9,887 nucleotides of DNA, taken from an uncultured Mucilaginibacter sp. (lineage in GTDB: Bacteria > Bacteroidota > Bacteroidia > Sphingobacteriales > Sphingobacteriaceae). A program made the translations under genes and the position numbers. This document shows, piece by piece, positions 6,069 through 9,887 of the stretch. The stretch's first letter is position 1. Each line of letters starts with the position of its first letter. The notes under the pieces were generated by a model. The model was not told where the DNA came from and did not search any database. It saw only the letters and a list, made by a program, of their open reading frames with translations. The DNA is taken from the NCBI GenBank assembly GCA_903885865.1, contig CAISKH010000499.1:1-9887 (forward strand). Reading direction: 5' to 3'.

Positions 6069-8617
6069 TAAATCTAACTAAATGGGCGGGAGTACTTATT
6101 GCCTGTATGTTGCTGTCCGCAGTATGTTTCGCCCAGGAAATAAAAGGAACAGTTGTTGATAGCCCGGGCAAGCCGGTTTCGCTAGCAAGCGTTAATCTAA
6201 AAAACAAAGCGGACCTTATTATTGGGTATACCAATACAGATGATAAAGGCGCTTTTACCTTAAATGTACCGGCTGATGCCGTTAAACCAGGCCTATACAT
6301 AGAGGTGAACTGCCTTGGCTTTAAAAAACAAACAAAACCGGTAGAAAGTTTCACATCCCCTTATAATTTTAAGTTAAACGCTGCGATAAACCAGTTACAG
6401 GTAGTTACTATTGAAAATATTCGTCCGCGTTTACGTACCAACGGAGATACGCTGAGTTATAAGGCTGCTGATTTTACCAGTTCGCAGGATAGGGTAATAG
6501 GGGATGTAATAAAAAAGCTGCCCGGCATTGATGTAGCAGATGATGGCAAGATCAGTTATAATGGCAAGGCCATATCCAACCTGTATATCGGCGGTGATAA
6601 TTTACTGGATGATAAGTATAACATCGCTACCAGCAATATCCCCAACGGTGTGGTTGATGAGGTGCAGATAATAGAAAATCATCAACCAATTAAAATGATG
6701 AAAGATAAAGTAGTATCTGACGATGTAGCAATGAACCTCACCATAAAAAAAGACGCCAAATTACAAATGGTAGGGCAGGAGACAGTGGGAGCGGGGCTTC
6801 CGGGCAATTATTACGCCGACCTGAACGCTATGATGTTTAAAGATAAATACAAAGCCATAAATTACCTGAAAGGAAACAACACCGGCGCAGATGTGCAGGG
6901 CGACCTGCTATCGCATAACCTTTCAGACTATTTAGCAAGAATTGATAATGATAAACCTGCTACAGTGTTGTCATTAGGTACTGCAGGTAATCCTGACCTG
7001 CCGCGTAACCGCTATTTCTTTGATCAGTCGGGTATAGTAAATATGAATAACCTGCTAAATTTGAACAATGATGTTCAGTTGCGCGTCAACTTATCCTATC
7101 TGCACGATAGCCAACGGCAGGACTATCGGAAAATAAGCGATATATTTTTACCCGAGGATACGGTTCATTATACTGAAACCCAAAATAACAAATACCGGCC
7201 CGATATATTGCACGCGCAGTTCACTGTGAATATTAATAAACCCAAATACTATTTAAATGATTATTTGATAACCGATTATAGCCATAATACTAACTACTCA
7301 TCTCTCATTACCAACGGAACGCCTGTTAACCAGGTTTTTAAAGATAACCTTTTGGATTTCAGCAACGAATTTAACTTAATACGAACTTTTGTAAGCAATA
7401 ATATTGTTGAGGTTTATAGTTATATTAATAAGTCGAACGAGCCGGAGCGCAATATAATATCTCCTGATTTGAACCCGGGGATATTTAATAATAATATAAA
7501 CTATGCGCAACTTACTCAAAATGTAAATGTGCCTACGATTTTCGTTAATAGTTATATCTCCTATAAAATTCCAAGGCAATATTTTACGCAAAGTTATAAA
7601 GCGGGCTTTAACGGACAAACGCAAACATTACACTCAGATCTTACCGTAACTCAATTGAATAATAGCAATGGCCTGGAATCAGACAGCGCAAAAAACAGCC
7701 TAACCTGGGCACGAAATAAACTATATACAGAAGCTGATTATGATGTGACCGGTAAAATACTGAAGATCAGTGTGTCGCTGCCACTTACCTGGGTGGGTAT
7801 AAGCTATAACGACCCCTTTTATAACCTGAATAAAAGCTTAAACCGCCTGTATTTCGACCCGCGTGTATATATTAAATACCAAACCGGGATTGAAAATTAT
7901 TTAACGGTAAACTATAATTTTAAAAATAGTATTGGCGGTATACAGGATATATACCACGGCGATATCCTCACCAATTACCGTACTTTATATGCCAACAATG
8001 CCGACCTCACCGAACGCCGAACTCAAACTGCCGCGCTAGGTTTTAATTACCGTAAGGCAATAGTTCTGTTCTTTTTTAGTGCAAATGCTGCTTATATCCA
8101 TCAAAATGCTAATAACATTACCTCGAGCATTTTAACCAATAATATACAACAGCGTATTGTATTGCCTTTTGATAATAATATGGATTCATGGCTGTTTAAT
8201 GGTTTTGTAAGCAAGTATTCCTTTGCAATTCGTACCACCTTTAGCGGTGGTGTATCTTGGCAAACTACTAAGCTCAATCAAATACAAAATGGCATTATAT
8301 TGCCGTATAGTACAATTAATAGTGTATTTGGAGTTGGCGCTGACACTAAAGTGAGCGATAATATAAACTTTAGCTATAAAGCGAATTATACTCAAACCAC
8401 CAGTAAATCATTGACTTTAAACAATACCAGTGATACATTTGAGCGTTTAATTCAAACTGCATCAGTAAATTACAATCCGTTAAATAATCTGTTCTTCAAT
8501 GTTTCCGGCGATCATTACTATACCCGCCAGCAGCAAGCTAATGACCTGAAATATGTATTTGCCGATGCTTCTATACGATATAAATTCACTAAAGCAAAAC
8601 TGGATATAGAGCTATAG
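6065..8617 (+). CDS. TonB-receptor-like outer-membrane beta-barrel protein, interrupted by an amber stop near its C-terminus
   Basis: The reading frame to the first stop is 850 residues. Residues 1-23 are a signal peptide (VCFA|Q). Residues 24-110 form a carboxypeptidase-regulatory-like beta-sandwich (EIKGTVVDSPGKPVSLASVN). About 128-240 is a plug-like region (SQDRVIGDVIKKLPGIDV, YNGKAISNLYIGGDNLLDD). The remainder is a barrel rich in alternating aromatic and polar strands with Asn/Tyr. This matches the Bacteroidota 'outer membrane beta-barrel protein' family related to SusC/TonB-dependent receptors; I see no convincing TonB box. The start overlaps the GLPGLI stop by four bases, with a purine-rich GAAAAGAA before it. 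The frame ends at TAG 8615-8617, right after KLDIEL, before the last two expected strands and the terminal beta-signal. These lie in the same frame immediately downstream (8618-8740). Intact, the protein would be 891 residues. Without the tail, recognition by the BAM complex should fail or be poor. The transported ligand is unknown. Confidence 0.87.
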   Translation: MINLTKWAGVLIACMLLSAVCFAQEIKGTVVDSPGKPVSLASVNLKNKADLIIGYTNTDDKGAFTLNVPADAVKPGLYIEVNCLGFKKQTKPVESFTSPYNFKLNAAINQLQVVTIENIRPRLRTNGDTLSYKAADFTSSQDRVIGDVIKKLPGIDVADDGKISYNGKAISNLYIGGDNLLDDKYNIATSNIPNGVVDEVQIIENHQPIKMMKDKVVSDDVAMNLTIKKDAKLQMVGQETVGAGLPGNYYADLNAMMFKDKYKAINYLKGNNTGADVQGDLLSHNLSDYLARIDNDKPATVLSLGTAGNPDLPRNRYFFDQSGIVNMNNLLNLNNDVQLRVNLSYLHDSQRQDYRKISDIFLPEDTVHYTETQNNKYRPDILHAQFTVNINKPKYYLNDYLITDYSHNTNYSSLITNGTPVNQVFKDNLLDFSNEFNLIRTFVSNNIVEVYSYINKSNEPERNIISPDLNPGIFNNNINYAQLTQNVNVPTIFVNSYISYKIPRQYFTQSYKAGFNGQTQTLHSDLTVTQLNNSNGLESDSAKNSLTWARNKLYTEADYDVTGKILKISVSLPLTWVGISYNDPFYNLNKSLNRLYFDPRVYIKYQTGIENYLTVNYNFKNSIGGIQDIYHGDILTNYRTLYANNADLTERRTQTAALGFNYRKAIVLFFFSANAAYIHQNANNITSSILTNNIQQRIVLPFDNNMDSWLFNGFVSKYSFAIRTTFSGGVSWQTTKLNQIQNGIILPYSTINSVFGVGADTKVSDNINFSYKANYTQTTSKSLTLNNTSDTFERLIQTASVNYNPLNNLFFNVSGDHYYTRQQQANDLKYVFADASIRYKFTKAKLDIEL

Positions 8618-8740
8618 GCACAAAACCTGCTTAATACGCAAAACTATACGGCTGTATATTTATCAGCTAATGTATATACCTCCAGCAATTATACCATACC
8701 CGGCCGTATACTATTAGCTAAGCTGATGTTTAGCTTGTAA
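8618..8740 (+). pseudogene. In-frame C-terminal tail of the barrel gene, separated by the amber codon
   Basis: Directly after TAG 8615-8617 the same frame encodes exactly 40 residues before TAA 8738-8740. The first are AQNLLNTQNYTAVYLSANVY and the last TIPGRILLAKLMFSL. The 'N-L-[LF]-N-T-x-x-Y' turn followed by a penultimate strand and a 'GR...L.K..FS-[FL]' final strand is the usual C-terminus of this barrel family. The segment has no start codon of its own before an internal Met near the end, so it is not a separate gene. It is the missing end of the preceding coding region, present in full. It ends three bases before the stop of the convergent phosphoesterase gene. Confidence 0.8.
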
Positions 8741-8743
8741 TAA

Positions 8744-9887
8744 TTACTTAACTTTTAGATCAACGGTTTTCGAGCTGCCGAAAACTATTTTCGATGAAGG
8801 GTTGGTTGGTTCTGTATCCCATAAACATTCCCTGACTGTTAATAGCTGTTTTACAGGGTCGAGCGAGATAAGTTGAAATGACAATTTAGTTTCATCTTCT
8901 GATGAATATTTGCCCTTCATCGGTGAATCAACCCTGAACGTATTAAGCGCAACGTCATTATCGGGGCCATTGTATACATAAAACTCATTCCAATTACTAT
9001 TGCCATGAAAATAAGCCTTTATGTTGGCATGGGCTTTTATAAACTTAACCCATCCACGCTGTTCAAAATTGGTTGCTCCGTCATCCTTTGCCGCTACTGT
9101 CCCTTCTTTATAATGCTCGGCAGTCAGGTTTTCAAATTTATTGGCTTTGGTCATGTTAAAAGGTGGTACCGGGTTGGTAAAATGCTTGGCTTCGCAGGTA
9201 GGCTGGTCATGGGTAAAAATAATAACCGGCGTAGTTTTAGCAACCCCATCTAAATCCTTTTGCATCCAGATCCTTTCTGCCGAATCCGGCCAAAGCGTAA
9301 TAAACATAAAATGTACGCCTTTAATATTACGGGAATAATTTATTTTATCAGTAGCGTAATTATAAGTTTCGTTCGTTTTTGGATGCACGGGCTTCATCAT
9401 GAGGTTATAAATTTTCACCATCGAGGTAGGATCTGTCGAAGGTTTCATGGGTTTTGGGAACCCTATAGCGTTTGAGATATCATGATTACCCGGGGCCAGC
9501 AAAAGTTTAGCGGGTTTATGCTGATGGTCCTTTAGCGTTACGCCATGCATATAATCTGTTTCAAACTGAGCCCAGCTGGCTGCCGCGGTTTGATAGGGGA
9601 TTTCCATCCGGTTGGCGATATCGCCTGTTTGTATCAAGTAGTCAACGGCCCCCACTTTTTTACCTGCTCCTATGCCCCCGTCTTTTGGTAATGTTAAACC
9701 GGGTACGGTATTCATTTTTTTGATCATAGCCGCGTTTACAACTTTTGCGCTCACATCAGTATCTCCGCGAAAGTTTTTGCGTGTAAGGGCGTAATGCGCA
9801 TCCGAGGTGTATACCATTTGTATAGTTTGACTTATGGCCACATTAGGGCAGATAAAGCCAATTACCAGGCTAAAAAAAACGGCATTA
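8744..9887 (-). CDS. Secreted calcineurin-like metallophosphoesterase (N-terminus beyond window)
   Basis: The frame is open from the stop at 8744 to the window edge, giving about 380 visible residues. A GTG at 9841 could be read as a start, but upstream of it the frame encodes AVFFSLVIGFICPNVAISQ, clearly a signal-peptide core, so the real start lies past 9887. Numbering from the GTG codon, metallophosphoesterase motifs are DAH (Asp14, His16; D-x-H), GDIANR (Asp74), APGNHD (Asn119, His120) and THD (His211). The expected final GHxH motif is instead HGNSN (279-283, bases 8993-9007), so two histidines are replaced by asparagine. The enzyme class hydrolyses phosphoester bonds with two metal ions; the substrate here is unknown, and the periplasmic or extracellular location follows from the signal peptide. 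The gene converges on the barrel gene with no good terminator hairpin between them. Confidence 0.85.
   Translation of the reverse strand, partial: NAVFFSLVIGFICPNVAISQTIQMVYTSDAHYALTRKNFRGDTDVSAKVVNAAMIKKMNTVPGLTLPKDGGIGAGKKVGAVDYLIQTGDIANRMEIPYQTAAASWAQFETDYMHGVTLKDHQHKPAKLLLAPGNHDISNAIGFPKPMKPSTDPTSMVKIYNLMMKPVHPKTNETYNYATDKINYSRNIKGVHFMFITLWPDSAERIWMQKDLDGVAKTTPVIIFTHDQPTCEAKHFTNPVPPFNMTKANKFENLTAEHYKEGTVAAKDDGATNFEQRGWVKFIKAHANIKAYFHGNSNWNEFYVYNGPDNDVALNTFRVDSPMKGKYSSEDETKLSFQLISLDPVKQLLTVRECLWDTEPTNPSSKIVFGSSKTVDLKVK

Noticed and set aside
5950..6354. 134-codon antisense frame across the GLPGLI/barrel junction
   Set aside because: It has no recognisable domain, lies opposite two well-supported genes and has composition expected of a shadow frame.
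8234..8251. Hairpin ACCACC-TTTAGC-GGTGGT
   Set aside because: It is inside the barrel coding region (RTTFSGGVSW) with no gene boundary nearby, and is explained by the codons.
8720..8736. Small hairpin AAGCT...AGCTT at the end of the barrel tail as a terminator
   Set aside because: The stem has only 5 bp, there is no T run, and it lies inside the conserved C-terminal coding tail.
9005..9475. Overlapping plus-strand frames opposite the phosphoesterase
   Set aside because: The opposite strand encodes conserved metallophosphoesterase motifs; these frames show no domain or start context.
9839..9841. GTG start for the phosphoesterase
   Set aside because: The frame continues upstream through a hydrophobic signal-peptide core to the window edge, so the gene is cut by the window rather than starting here.

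Overview
The window looks like a chromosomal segment from a member of the Bacteroidota, most plausibly the Sphingobacteriaceae (Pedobacter/Mucilaginibacter type). This is inferred from the gene content (a GLPGLI-family protein, an outer-membrane barrel with an N-terminal carboxypeptidase-like domain, a ThuA/sugar-dehydrogenase/PKD/cytochrome c fusion), from signal peptides ending in ...AQ, from the lack of strong Shine-Dalgarno sites, and from a TAnnTTTG promoter element. Nearly every product carries a signal peptide, so this is an envelope-oriented region. I see no RNA genes, CRISPR arrays, insertion sequences or phage genes.

Layout. (1) 28-2805, plus strand: a large secreted fusion protein (ThuA domain, PQQ-type sugar dehydrogenase propeller, PKD domain, C-terminal cytochrome c), probably a periplasmic carbohydrate-oxidising enzyme with its own electron acceptor. 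(2) A perfect 23-bp hairpin at 2821-2870 separates it from the convergent gene and probably terminates both. (3) 2896-4806, minus strand: a solitary polysaccharide-export (Wza-like) protein with five SLBB-type repeats and a C-terminal hydrophobic helix. (4) 4807-5102: a divergent regulatory region with an inverted repeat, a 22-bp tandem direct repeat, a 17-bp hyphenated palindrome and a Bacteroidota-type -7 element reading rightward. (5) 5103-6068 and 6065-8617, plus strand: a translationally coupled pair (ATGA overlap) encoding a GLPGLI-family secreted protein and a TonB-receptor-like outer-membrane beta-barrel protein. (6) 8744 to the window end, minus strand: a secreted calcineurin-like metallophosphoesterase whose N-terminus lies beyond the window.

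The most notable observation is in the barrel gene. Its reading frame stops at an amber codon (8615-8617), but the same frame continues for exactly 40 more codons that read as a canonical barrel C-terminus, ending at TAA 8738-8740. The gene is therefore either interrupted by one nonsense change, affected by a sequencing error, or read through. The other points of interest are the stacked repeats in the divergent regulatory region and the metallophosphoesterase, which has lost the usual C-terminal GHxH metal-binding motif. I found no convincing wholly new multi-gene system. The coupled GLPGLI/barrel pair under its own decorated promoter is the closest thing to an uncharacterised unit.
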